From a virus: a stretch of DNA of 20,035 nucleotides. This document shows positions 1 through 7,334 of this stretch, in pieces (the first letter of the stretch is position 1; every line of letters starts with the position of its first letter). The notes below the pieces were generated by a model that was given only the letters and a program-made list of their open reading frames with translations, was not told where the DNA came from and made no database searches. The translations under genes were made by a program, and so were the position numbers. The DNA lies in the IMG/VR virus record IMGVR_UViG_3300005613_000513, positions 1 to 20,035 of that record. The stretch is one strand, 5' to 3'.

Positions 1-18
1 GACGCATCATCCAGCTAT

Positions 19-78
19 TCACATACTAATAACTGAGCAACTACTCAATCACATACTAATAACTGAGCAACTACTCAA
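19..78. repeat. Two exact 30-bp direct tandem repeats
   Basis: Positions 19-48 and 49-78 are identical 30-bp units, each beginning TCACATACTAAT. Each unit contains a short dyad, TGAG-CAACTA-CTCA (34-47 and 64-77). A looser match, TTCACAATAATCAGTGG, follows at 84-100 and may be a decayed third copy. Possible roles are protein-binding iterons or operators, or part of a packaging signal; nothing in the sequence settles this. There is no spacer between the units, so this is not a CRISPR array. Confidence 0.9.
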
Positions 79-309
79 CCACCTTCACAATAATCAGTGG
101 CCAATGTAATGTGTACAGACCTAGGGAAGTCAAGTCCCTGCATATATGTAGAGATGTATCCTTATATAGCGGGCGGGAGTCCCCCAATCGCGCTATCCTT
201 TATATGGGAGGCGTCAATCTCCACACAATCCTATTTTTGACCTTTCTACCCACTGCGTTAAGTTATGTTGTAACATACTTGATAGACGGAAAAATTTCCC
301 ACCAGGCGC

Positions 310-366
310 CTCCTTGCGTTCTTACCTATTTTGCCTTAGTGTTTAAGAAACAACCATTGCAAGGAG
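310..366 (+). promoter_or_regulatory. Possible SD-sequestering stem in the leader mRNA
   Basis: CTCCTTGC at 310-317 is perfectly complementary to GCAAGGAG at 359-366, which contains the AAGGAG Shine-Dalgarno sequence (361-366) of the gene starting at 374. An additional G-U pair (318/358) can extend the 8-bp stem. The loop is about 40 nt and contains a small CTTA/TAAG stem. Pairing would hide the ribosome binding site. The complementarity is seen directly; a regulatory role is inference. Confidence 0.4.
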
Positions 367-373
367 ATCTAAA

Positions 374-805
374 ATGGCTAAGAGAATGTTAAATGAAGAA
401 GGCAGATTTGAAACTTATAGAGAAGATGTTGAAGCATCAGAAGCAGTCTTTAAGGCTCAAGGCACTACACGTGTGGAAGTTGAAGCACTTAGACATCAAA
501 AGCGAATGAGAAATAAGCAGAATGCAGCTACGGCCAGTAAGGAAATTCTCATTTCTACTATGAGTGATGAGGAATTGAAGGCAGAGCTTGAGAAGCGTTC
601 GGTTCTTAAAGAAGAGATTTCGCCAGTAATTGAAGTAAATGAAGATGACTCAGCTGGACCGGTCGATGCGCCAGTCGTCTATGCAGATATGACTAATGCC
701 GACCTACAGGCAATGATCCTTGATAAAGGACTGTCACTACCTAAACAGATCAATAAGAAGAACCTTATTGAAGTTCTTATGAACGGTGACGAACCTGAAC
801 TATAA
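374..805 (+). CDS. Small acidic protein with C-terminal HeH/SAP-like motif; candidate small terminase subunit
   Basis: This is a 143-residue protein starting at ATG 374, with AAGGAG (361-366) 7 nt upstream. The N-terminal 60 residues are charged and probably helical. Residues 63-75 form a helix rich in Glu and Lys, then comes a Pro/Asp-rich linker (84-103). The C-terminal 34 residues (about 106-138, beginning MTNADLQAMI) have the short helix-extension-helix look of HeH/SAP-type nucleic-acid-binding motifs. It overlaps the large terminase gene by 20 nt, the usual place for a small terminase subunit, which recognises phage DNA and regulates TerL. That role is inferred from position and the possible DNA-binding tail; I do not recognise the full-length family. 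It could equally be an uncharacterised head-associated protein. Confidence 0.7.
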   Translation: MAKRMLNEEGRFETYREDVEASEAVFKAQGTTRVEVEALRHQKRMRNKQNAATASKEILISTMSDEELKAELEKRSVLKEEISPVIEVNEDDSAGPVDAPVVYADMTNADLQAMILDKGLSLPKQINKKNLIEVLMNGDEPEL

Positions 806-2486
806 GAAGGAAGCTGCTGGGCCGGCGGATCTTCTATATGGTCCGCAAACTCCGGCGGAAGTTAAGAATATTAAGACGGGCTATATGCCCAGACCTCTCC
901 AGCAGGTATTACATAATAGCCTTAAGCGGTTTAATGTACTTGTTTGCCATCGCCGTTTTGGAAAGACTGTATGCATGGTTAATGAATTAATTGACCGTGC
1001 CCTTCTTAATCCACTAAGGAATCCACACTATGCGTATATTGCTCCCACATACAAGCAGGCTAAGAAGATTGCGTGGCAATATTTCGTGGATTATACTCGA
1101 TTCCTGCCGGGAGTTACGACTAACAAATCGGAGCTTACTGTTTATATTGAGCGTCCTGGTCGTCGTGACCCTGTTACTGGAGAGTTGGACCCCGATACAA
1201 TCGAAATTACCCTTTTGGGCGCGGACGACCCAGATGCAATCCGGGGTATCTACCTGGACGGATCGATAATTGATGAGTTCGCCCAGTGCGATCCTATAAT
1301 TTGGGGGCAAGTGGTGCGTCCCGCCCTAGCTGATAGGAAGAAGATCGCCCAAGATCTAGGAATTTTTGAGGATATGGGTGGAATTGCGCTTGAGCCGTGG
1401 GCGGTTTTCATTGGAACCCCCAAAGGGCAGAATCATTTCTACTACAGGTACGAAAAGGCCAAAGGTCACGAGCTATATTGTGAATTATACGCGAAGGATA
1501 AGGATATTGCCGCCGAAAGAGAGAAATGGGCGAAGATGGAGGAGGTATATGGTATCGGCAAGGATACCAACTCCAGAGATCGGTCGGAGATCATAGCCAA
1601 ATGGCCTGAATCCAGACTCGCCGCCTACAAGGCGTGGAGAAAGTTTGTTGTGGCCAGTAATTGGTTCACCTCCCTCTATAAAGCGAGCGAGACTGCGGTT
1701 CTCGATCAAGATGAAATCGATGAGATGAAAGAAGACCTTAGCCCGGAAGAAGTGGACCAGGAGCTGGAATGCTCTTTCACCGCCGCTATTTTGGGTTCCT
1801 ACTATGGACATATCATCAATCAGATGCGTGAGAGAGGGCGGATTGGCAATTTCCCATATAATCCTAAACATCCGGTAGATACTTACTGGGATATCGGGAT
1901 TTCCGATAAGCTCGTTATATGGTTTGTACAGAAGACTGATGCCGGATATAACTATATTGATTACTATGAAACTAACGGAAAGGGCGTGCCAGAGCTGATC
2001 CAGGTGCTTGATGCGAAGAAAGCGCGGCTAGGATCCAGGATTGAAGTATCCCCCGGGGAGTTCATAGATGGGTATGGATACAGGTTCGGTCGGCATGTTT
2101 GGCCACACGATGGGGCGGCTCGGGAGTTCGGAACCGGTAATACCCGACAAGAACAGGCAAGGCAGCAGGGGCTAATTGTGGATATCCAACAGCGGGTGGC
2201 AAAGCCCGATCAGATCTCTGCGGTCCGTACTCGGCTAAAGATTTCTAATTTTGATGAAAAAAAGTGTGCAAGAGGTTTAGAATGCCTGTATAATTACCAG
2301 AAGGAGTATGACTCTAAACTGATGATGTTTAAGGATAAGCCGAAGCACGATTGGTCATCTCACGGGGCGGAAGGTTTTGCCTATTCTGCGTTGGATGATC
2401 GTCCTAGTTACTTTCCAGAAGATCGTCGGCGGTGGAGTAATCAACAAATGGTTGCGGACAATGACTATGACGAGTTCGCGCTTTAG
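786..2486 (+). CDS. Terminase large subunit (packaging ATPase-nuclease)
   Basis: TerL is the motor that cuts concatemeric phage DNA and drives it through the portal into the procapsid. The 566-residue product shows an N-terminal ATPase with Walker A CHRRFGKT (residues 54-61), Walker B IIDEF (161-165) and a GTP coupling motif (210-212). A C-terminal RNase H-like nuclease follows, with acidic residues in YWDIG (D369), IDYYE (D392) and PHDG (D442), and the motif GAEGFAYSALDD near the end. Between the two domains (about 235-290) lies a highly charged helical stretch that seems longer than usual. The GTG at 786 is the first possible start in this frame, because a stop codon lies two codons upstream; its ribosome site is weak, so translation may be coupled to the overlapping upstream gene. 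ATG 882 is an alternative start. Confidence 0.97.
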   Translation: MTNLNYKKEAAGPADLLYGPQTPAEVKNIKTGYMPRPLQQVLHNSLKRFNVLVCHRRFGKTVCMVNELIDRALLNPLRNPHYAYIAPTYKQAKKIAWQYFVDYTRFLPGVTTNKSELTVYIERPGRRDPVTGELDPDTIEITLLGADDPDAIRGIYLDGSIIDEFAQCDPIIWGQVVRPALADRKKIAQDLGIFEDMGGIALEPWAVFIGTPKGQNHFYYRYEKAKGHELYCELYAKDKDIAAEREKWAKMEEVYGIGKDTNSRDRSEIIAKWPESRLAAYKAWRKFVVASNWFTSLYKASETAVLDQDEIDEMKEDLSPEEVDQELECSFTAAILGSYYGHIINQMRERGRIGNFPYNPKHPVDTYWDIGISDKLVIWFVQKTDAGYNYIDYYETNGKGVPELIQVLDAKKARLGSRIEVSPGEFIDGYGYRFGRHVWPHDGAAREFGTGNTRQEQARQQGLIVDIQQRVAKPDQISAVRTRLKISNFDEKKCARGLECLYNYQKEYDSKLMMFKDKPKHDWSSHGAEGFAYSALDDRPSYFPEDRRRWSNQQMVADNDYDEFAL

Positions 2487-2494
2487 GAGGATTT

Positions 2495-2860
2495 ATGCCG
2501 GCTTCATTAGGATATATAAACCCCAATACATTGCCTAGGATTAAACGTACCTCAGGATATAGCCAGGCGGATGTTCTAGCTTTCCTGGCAAAGGGTGATA
2601 CCCTGGGCAAGGGCAATGGCAGAAGCGGACCAGATGCCTTCAATCCTGAGAAGGACTCCCCCGTGATGAAAACCAGAACCGACCTACAGAGTCTATGGAC
2701 TGGGCAAACTATTATGTCATCAGGTTTCACTGGCCAATTTTCCGACAAAACTACAGAACAACTTGAAGGTATTATGGAAGCCTTCACACGTAGAAAAGAA
2801 GTTATTCGCGCCAGAGCGGCAGCTCCGGGCATGAGCCAACTATTTTTCTCAGGGAGATAA
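2495..2860 (+). CDS. Hypothetical protein between terminase and portal
   Basis: The product is 121 residues from ATG 2495, with a strong AGGAGG (2485-2490) that overlaps the TerL stop codon. I do not recognise it. The N-terminal half is Gly/Pro/Lys-rich and probably poorly structured. Residues about 80-110 (from FSDKTTEQLEG) look helical with many Arg and Ala, ending in FFSGR. It is only 3 nt from the portal gene and is certainly cotranscribed with it. Its place between TerL and portal suggests a packaging or head role, but no motif supports a specific function. The good ribosome site and tight spacing argue that it is a real gene. Confidence 0.85.
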   Translation: MPASLGYINPNTLPRIKRTSGYSQADVLAFLAKGDTLGKGNGRSGPDAFNPEKDSPVMKTRTDLQSLWTGQTIMSSGFTGQFSDKTTEQLEGIMEAFTRRKEVIRARAAAPGMSQLFFSGR

Positions 2861-2863
2861 TTA

Positions 2864-4462
2864 ATGGAAGCACTTGCTAAGAAGGCACTCCACATTCAGG
2901 GCCAAATGAGAGCTAATAGAGCGAATTGGGAGGCAACTTGGGATGAGGTTGGTCGATTCGTTAATCCGAATAAAGATGATGCCTCTGCCGGAAGGGCAAG
3001 AGTGAAAGGGCGCGAGAAGCACTTTCGCCTGTATGATGGCTCGGCTATTCACTATAATGAGCTTCTAGCTAGTGCTCTGCACTCAATGTTGACTAATCCA
3101 ACAGCTCAGTGGTTTGAATTGACCACAGGAGATCCAGAAATCAATAAGATTCCTGAAGTGCGGGAATACCTGCAAAAGCTAGTTAGGAAGATCCATCAAC
3201 TCCTCAACAACTCCAACTTTCAATCTGAGATTCATGAAGTCTATTTGGACCTCGGCAGTTTTGGAACCGGAGTTCTGAGGATGGATGAGGATGAGCAGCT
3301 AGTATTCCGCTTCCGCAGTCGCCCTATCTATGAGGTCTACATTCGCACAAACGCGAAGGGTGATGTGGTTGGTGTGAGTACGGACGATAAGTTCACGGCT
3401 CGCCAGATTGTGGAAGAGTACGGAGAAGAAGCTTTCGGCGATAAGCTGGAAGAAGTAATGAAGAATCCAGATAATCAATATATTGTGGTCCACCAAGTTC
3501 TCCCTAAAGAGGAATATGGTGATGTTGACCAGGGAAATCCTTTTAATAAGCCCTGGGCATCTGTCCACGTATTAGAAGAGTTCTGTAAGGTGATAAGGAA
3601 GAAGGGTTTTAATGAGTTCCCATATGCTATTCCACGTTGGATAAAGCTATCGGGCGAGGATTATGGCAGGGGTCCAGGAATGAAGGCGCTTCCAGATATT
3701 CGCATGATAAATGCGATGATGAAGACTACAATCCAGGGTGCTCAGAAGATAGTGGATCCTGCACTTCAAGTGCCAGATGACGCTATTTTGGGCAGAGTTA
3801 ATACTCGCCCAGGTGCTCTAAACGCGATTCGTTCCGGTACGAAGGACGAGATCCGCCCGATATTGACTGGCGGTCAGCCTGGCATCGGTTTAGATATCAT
3901 GGACAATGTTCGTCAGAGAGTTAAGGAAGCTTTCTTCATTGATCAACTCCAGATCCGTGAAAGCGACAGAATGACAGCAACTGAGATTAATGTGCGCGAT
4001 GATGACCGCATTCGTCTTCTTGGCCCAATCGTAGGTCGCCAATACACTGAACTATTGAAACCTATGATCGCCCGACTATTAGGGATTATGGAGCGCCGGG
4101 GGCTTATGCCAGAAGACATGCCAGATGTGCTAAGAGGTGTTAGACCAGAAGTATATTTCAGCTCTCAGATAGCCAAAGCACAGAAGATAGCGGAAGCCCA
4201 GGTAGTCACTCAGTTCTTGGCCACTGTCGGTCAGGTAGCCACGATGTTCCCAGCAGCTGGGGATAATGTGGATGTGGATTCTATGGTTAGATTACTTGCG
4301 GAATTCTACTCGGTACCAGAAGAAGCCTTGAGAAAGCCGGAAGATAGAGATAAGATACGTCAAGAGCAGGCAGCTCAGATGCAACAAGCACAGGAGCAAG
4401 AAGCAATGTTAAACGAGTCCCAGGCAGCGAAGAATATGGCGGGGGCACAGCAAGGAGCATAA
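2864..4462 (+). CDS. Portal protein (T7 gp8-like head-to-tail connector)
   Basis: The portal forms the dodecameric ring at one capsid vertex, nucleates assembly, and is the channel for DNA entry and exit. The 532-residue length matches the T7 gp8 family. Typical features are the N-terminal helical WEATWDEVGRFVNP block (22-36), YDGSAIHYNELLASALHSML (57-76) followed by TNPTAQWF, the GSFGTGVLRM strand-turn near 126-135, DYGRGPGMKALPDIRMIN near 265, and RESDRMTATEIN near 365. The tail (about 490-532) is Gln/Ala-rich and probably disordered. The start ATG 2864 has AGGGAG (2851-2856) upstream. The next gene follows after one base. Confidence 0.95.
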   Translation: MEALAKKALHIQGQMRANRANWEATWDEVGRFVNPNKDDASAGRARVKGREKHFRLYDGSAIHYNELLASALHSMLTNPTAQWFELTTGDPEINKIPEVREYLQKLVRKIHQLLNNSNFQSEIHEVYLDLGSFGTGVLRMDEDEQLVFRFRSRPIYEVYIRTNAKGDVVGVSTDDKFTARQIVEEYGEEAFGDKLEEVMKNPDNQYIVVHQVLPKEEYGDVDQGNPFNKPWASVHVLEEFCKVIRKKGFNEFPYAIPRWIKLSGEDYGRGPGMKALPDIRMINAMMKTTIQGAQKIVDPALQVPDDAILGRVNTRPGALNAIRSGTKDEIRPILTGGQPGIGLDIMDNVRQRVKEAFFIDQLQIRESDRMTATEINVRDDDRIRLLGPIVGRQYTELLKPMIARLLGIMERRGLMPEDMPDVLRGVRPEVYFSSQIAKAQKIAEAQVVTQFLATVGQVATMFPAAGDNVDVDSMVRLLAEFYSVPEEALRKPEDRDKIRQEQAAQMQQAQEQEAMLNESQAAKNMAGAQQGA

Positions 4463-4463
4463 A

Positions 4464-4763
4464 TTGGATAGGAAAGGGAAAGAAGATCAGCGCATCTTAG
4501 ATGTGATCAAAGCTTATCAAGAAACATTCAGTACCGAAGCAGGGCAACTCGTGCTTTATGATCTAATGGAGAGAGGATTCTTCCTCAAAACCACCCTACA
4601 ATTGGGAGATCAACGCCACGAGGTTGAGAGAAAAGAGGGGCGCCGTGACCTAGTGTGTTACATTATGAGCCGCTTAGATCAAAATCCAGAAGCATTGAGG
4701 AAATTTATAGAAACGCAAAACGAGAATAGGAAGGAGTATCAGGATGAAGAAGACATTATTTGA
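4464..4763 (+). CDS. Bbp19-like small phage protein
   Basis: This 99-residue protein begins with TTG at 4464, supported by AAGGAG (4452-4457) 6 nt upstream inside the portal gene end. It has the pattern of the Bbp19 family named after Bordetella phage BPP-1: an Phe-Xn-Gly-Gln-Xn-Leu-X-Asp-Leu helix (residues about 22-36), a middle segment containing the HEVERKEGRRDLVCYI block (about 52-67), and a short helical C-terminus. Members typically sit right after the portal gene, as here. The molecular role of the family is not established; a head-assembly function is plausible by position. It overlaps the scaffold gene by 20 nt. The assignment is by eye from sequence pattern and context. Confidence 0.8.
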   Translation: MDRKGKEDQRILDVIKAYQETFSTEAGQLVLYDLMERGFFLKTTLQLGDQRHEVERKEGRRDLVCYIMSRLDQNPEALRKFIETQNENRKEYQDEEDII

Positions 4764-5682
4764 GTATTTTCTACAAGTATTAACATGTACCCGTGGCAGT
4801 ATGATGAGCGGCGGCGGAGAGGGAGATGATCCCCCGGCCGATTCAGCACCGCCAGCCGGAGATGGTGGGGGTGCTCCAGAAATTTCGTGGCCTGGCGGCC
4901 TGGAAGAGGAATACCATGGAGATAAGACTCTTCTCAAGCATTATGACCACGAAAACAAGCAATTCAAGACACCTGCCCTGATGAAGGCACTTGTCCACGC
5001 CACTCGTGTAATTGGCAAAGACAAGACTGCTTTGCCCGACAGCCACTGGACGGATGAGCAGTATACAGAGCTTTACCACAAATTGGGACTTCCCAAAGAA
5101 ATCGAGAAGTATGAGGTGTCCAACAATCTCGCGGAAGGTATCACGGCTAACGAAGAGTTGTTTAATGGGTTTAAAGAAGTTGCCTATGCCAACGGGATTC
5201 TCCCAAAACAGGCGCAGCCTATTCTAGATTTCTATAATAATAAGATCTCTGAGCAGATTAAAGCGCAGCAAGAGCAGTATAAGACGGAACTCGCCGAGAA
5301 TAAAGCGATCCTCGAGAAGGAATATGGGAATGCTTTTGATCGCAAAATGCAGGTTGCCGAGCAAGGCGCCAAGGCTTTTGCTGACGACGAGACCTTCAAT
5401 AGAATGCGTGAGAATGGGCTTTTCGACGATCCAGACTTTGTTCGCTACCTAGTTAAGGTGGGCGAAGGTCTTGGAGAGGACAAGTTCAATGACCGAGCAG
5501 ATAAGTCGGGATCTATGACCCCAAGTGAGCTGGATGATGAGATTGCAAAATTCCATCAGCCCCACCACCCATTTACCGATCATAGCCATCCTGAGCACCA
5601 GAAGTATATGGATCGTTACATTCGCCTCCAAGAAATGAAGTTGAAGGCCAATGGACAGACGAACAAAGTGGTGATAGGATAG
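4744..5682 (+). CDS. Probable scaffolding (capsid assembly) protein
   Basis: The 312-residue product is acidic and helical. It has a low-complexity Gly/Asp/Pro segment (about 21-50), then the block seen in many podovirus assembly proteins: GGLEEEYHGD (51-60), a helix with HATRVIGKDK near 85-94, and YHKLGLPKEIEKYEV around 110-124. Residues about 165-210 look coiled-coil (Gln/Glu/Lys-rich). A His-rich segment and a basic helix lie at the C-terminus, the part that usually contacts capsid protein. It sits between portal and capsid, as gp9 does in T7. The start at ATG 4744 is chosen for AGGAAGGAG (4728-4736); ATG 4801 has no ribosome site. A strong terminator follows the gene. The role is inferred from composition, motif pattern and place. 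Confidence 0.85.
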   Translation: MKKTLFEYFLQVLTCTRGSMMSGGGEGDDPPADSAPPAGDGGGAPEISWPGGLEEEYHGDKTLLKHYDHENKQFKTPALMKALVHATRVIGKDKTALPDSHWTDEQYTELYHKLGLPKEIEKYEVSNNLAEGITANEELFNGFKEVAYANGILPKQAQPILDFYNNKISEQIKAQQEQYKTELAENKAILEKEYGNAFDRKMQVAEQGAKAFADDETFNRMRENGLFDDPDFVRYLVKVGEGLGEDKFNDRADKSGSMTPSELDDEIAKFHQPHHPFTDHSHPEHQKYMDRYIRLQEMKLKANGQTNKVVIG

Positions 5683-5728
5683 TTATAACGAATCTTTTCA
5701 TCTCCGTGAAAAAATCAGTTAGTTCATC

Positions 5729-5759
5729 GAAAGCCTTGATTTTATCAGGGCTTTCTTTT
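5729..5759 (+). terminator. Strong intrinsic terminator after the scaffold gene
   Basis: A 12-bp stem pairs GAAAGCCTTGAT (5729-5740) with ATCAGGGCTTTC (5744-5755), containing one G-U pair and a TTT loop, and is followed directly by TTTT (5756-5759). It lies 46 nt past the scaffold stop codon and should end, or partly attenuate, transcription from the packaging block before the capsid genes. Confidence 0.85.
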
Positions 5760-5764
5760 ATACT
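5736..5764 (+). promoter_or_regulatory. Candidate sigma70-type promoter overlapping the terminator
   Basis: TTGATT (5736-5741, four of six matches to TTGACA) and TATACT (5759-5764, five of six matches to TATAAT) are separated by exactly 17 nt. The -35 element lies in the top of the terminator stem and loop, and the -10 element begins at its last T. A start near 5771 would give a leader of about 118 nt before the capsid gene. The match is seen in the sequence; function is inferred from the need to restart transcription after the terminator. Confidence 0.4.
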
Positions 5765-5776
5765 TAAATCTGATCA

Positions 5777-5821
5777 GACTTTTTCGGGCACCCACCTTGT
5801 GGCCCACAAAACGAAAAAGTC
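5777..5821 (+). other. Large hairpin in the capsid mRNA leader
   Basis: GACTTTTTCG (5777-5786) is a perfect inverse complement of CGAAAAAGTC (5812-5821), giving a 10-bp outer stem. The interior can form CCAC/GTGG (5792-5795/5799-5802), and it also carries the DNA dyad TTGTGG-C-CCACAA (5797-5809). There is no T-run after the 3' arm, so it is not a typical terminator. It could be a 5' mRNA-stabilising structure, an RNase III site, or a protein-binding site. Confidence 0.65.
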
Positions 5822-5888
5822 AGGCGAGACCCCCAAGGACACTTTTGCCGAGAATTGTTTTTATTAACTTTAGCCAGAGGTAAATACT

Positions 5889-6836
5889 ATGAGTTTTCAA
5901 ATTACTACTGCTTTTGTTGAGGGATTCAAAAATAACATTTATATGTTGTCTCAGCAGAAGAACGCCAGACTTTTCAATAAGTCTAGAAAAGAATCACAAA
6001 GATCAGACACTGACTATTACGAAATCATCGGCGAAACAGAAGCCAATGACGTTCTAGATCGTCACGGTGACACTCCAATCAACAACTCTCCCCATACGAG
6101 AAGAGCTGTTAGTCTTCAAGACGCTGATTGGGGCGACATGATTGACAAGCTAGACCGCGTTAGACTTCTAATACGTCCAGACGATGCTTATGTTAAGATC
6201 GCAGTTGCAGCTATGAACCGTAAGAAAGATGATATCTTCATCGCAGCGGCTCTTGGTATCGCAAGATCAGGCAGAACTGGCAGCACGAATGTAGCTCTTC
6301 CAAACGCTCAGAAACTAGTTTCTGTAGACGAAGATGGAACTACTGGTTCAGCTCCTTTCTCAGTTTATACTTTGACATTGATGCTTCAGAAGTTTGAAGA
6401 AGCAGATATTGATGAAGATTCTAAGCTGTATTTTGCATGGTCAGCGGCGGCTAAGAGACAGCTTCTTAACCAAACAAAAGCAACTTCTTCTGACTACACG
6501 ACTGTTCAAGCACTCGTTAAAGGTCAGATCAACAGCTTCATGGGATTTGAGTTTATCAGAACTCAGAGACTTCCTGTAACTGCTGCGGCCACTACTTATA
6601 CAGTAGCTGGCGGAGCCGTTGGTTCTGGTTCTGGCACATTAGCTGCTGGCGCAAGACGCTGTGTTGCATGGGTTGAGGATGGAATGATTTCTGCTACAGG
6701 AATCGATCTATTTGCTAAGATGAGCGAACGTGACGACAAGAGATACTCTACTCAGATATACGTTAACCACTCTGTTGGTGCCGTACGTATGGAAGAAGTA
6801 AAGGTTATTGAAGTCCTAGTAGACGAATCACTATAA
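5889..6836 (+). CDS. Major capsid protein
   Basis: This 315-residue protein builds the icosahedral shell and is expected to have the HK97-type fold. Its place directly after the scaffold and a dedicated leader supports the call. The block from ADWGDMIDKLDRVRLLIRPD (79-98) through AAMNRKKDDIFIAAALG (107-123) matches the phage capsid pattern with Asp-Trp, two spaced Asp-Arg/Leu pairs and an Arg-X2-Asp-Asp helix. A Gly/Ala-rich loop (about 235-260) precedes the C-terminal strand-rich region. Start ATG 5889 follows AGAGG (5876-5880). Ile codons here are almost all ATC/ATT, with only about two ATA, unlike the ejection-protein genes, which fits high expression. T7 gp10A is somewhat longer. Confidence 0.92.
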   Translation: MSFQITTAFVEGFKNNIYMLSQQKNARLFNKSRKESQRSDTDYYEIIGETEANDVLDRHGDTPINNSPHTRRAVSLQDADWGDMIDKLDRVRLLIRPDDAYVKIAVAAMNRKKDDIFIAAALGIARSGRTGSTNVALPNAQKLVSVDEDGTTGSAPFSVYTLTLMLQKFEEADIDEDSKLYFAWSAAAKRQLLNQTKATSSDYTTVQALVKGQINSFMGFEFIRTQRLPVTAAATTYTVAGGAVGSGSGTLAAGARRCVAWVEDGMISATGIDLFAKMSERDDKRYSTQIYVNHSVGAVRMEEVKVIEVLVDESL

Positions 6837-6848
6837 TCGGAGGATATT

Positions 6849-7334
6849 ATGGCTACATTATACGGTGTAAATTATTCAAAAAGCTTGTCAGATCCTATCG
6901 AGAAGATCGCTCCTAGTGAGTTAAACTCACGAAGTAAAATTTTCTATGGTAAGTTCATTACAAGCCAAATCTTGGCAGACGATGACGAAATCGAATTTGG
7001 GTTTTTACCTGAAGGCGCACTAGTCCATGATGCTAAGATTCTTATTAGTGGAACAATGGGTACTGGCGGTATCATTAACTTAGGCCACAAAGCTTTCGTT
7101 AATAGCGCGGGTTCTTCTGTTGTAGAAAATGAAGATGCTTTTATTGTTGGCGCAGATGCTGGCGGACAAGGTGTTCTTCAGAGAGCAGCTTTGGGCAGCG
7201 TTTTAGGCGCGGCTCTTGGCAAGATCGGTAAAGGTGGAGCGCAGGTTTTCGGTAAAATGAGCGAAGCTTCTACAAGCACTGATACAGTTCCAGTAACAAT
7301 TGAAGTTTTTATTGAGTACAGTTTAGAATCGTAG
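6849..7334 (+). CDS. Putative capsid decoration/stabilisation protein
   Basis: The 161-residue product begins at ATG 6849 behind a strong GGAGGA (6839-6844), 12 nt after the capsid gene. It has a short N-terminal arm (MATLYGVNYS), then a strand-rich region in which FLPEGALVHDAKILISGTMG (about 57-76) resembles the beta-sandwich repeat of small phage head proteins made beside the major capsid protein. A Gly/Ala-rich stretch (about 100-130) and a C-terminal strand (VPVTIEVFIEYSL) follow. The spacing, ribosome site and shared transcription unit suggest it is made in large amounts. Decoration or cement function is inferred from place and pattern; I cannot name its family with certainty. Confidence 0.7.
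   Translation: MATLYGVNYSKSLSDPIEKIAPSELNSRSKIFYGKFITSQILADDDEIEFGFLPEGALVHDAKILISGTMGTGGIINLGHKAFVNSAGSSVVENEDAFIVGADAGGQGVLQRAALGSVLGAALGKIGKGGAQVFGKMSEASTSTDTVPVTIEVFIEYSLES

Larger units (their letters stand above)
1..373. other. Non-coding leader before the packaging genes
   Basis: No convincing gene lies here; the only longer open frame (GTG at 111) lacks a ribosome site and overlaps the next gene out of frame. The stretch holds two exact 30-bp tandem repeats (19-78), a possible degenerate third copy around 84-104, and small dyads: AGGGA/TCCCT (123-127/135-139), ATAGCG/CGCTAT (166-171/191-196), and TATGTT/AACATA (264-269/272-277) with flanking AAG/CTT. A TTGACC sequence (237-242) resembles a -35 box, but no good -10 box follows at 16-18 nt, so I do not call a promoter. 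The position, just before a terminase operon, would suit a late promoter, an operator region or a packaging site, but the sequence does not decide between these. Confidence 0.6.

Noticed and set aside
19-78. CRISPR-like array
   Set aside because: The two repeats are directly adjacent with no spacer.
111-392. 93-aa open frame from a GTG in the leader
   Set aside because: There is no ribosome site, the composition is not phage-protein-like, it crosses the tandem-repeat leader's structured part, and it overlaps the well-supported gene at 374 out of frame.
2404-2895. 163-aa open frame on the minus strand
   Set aside because: It lies opposite the end of TerL and the small gene before the portal, both with strong ribosome sites; no family is recognisable and all other genes are on the + strand.
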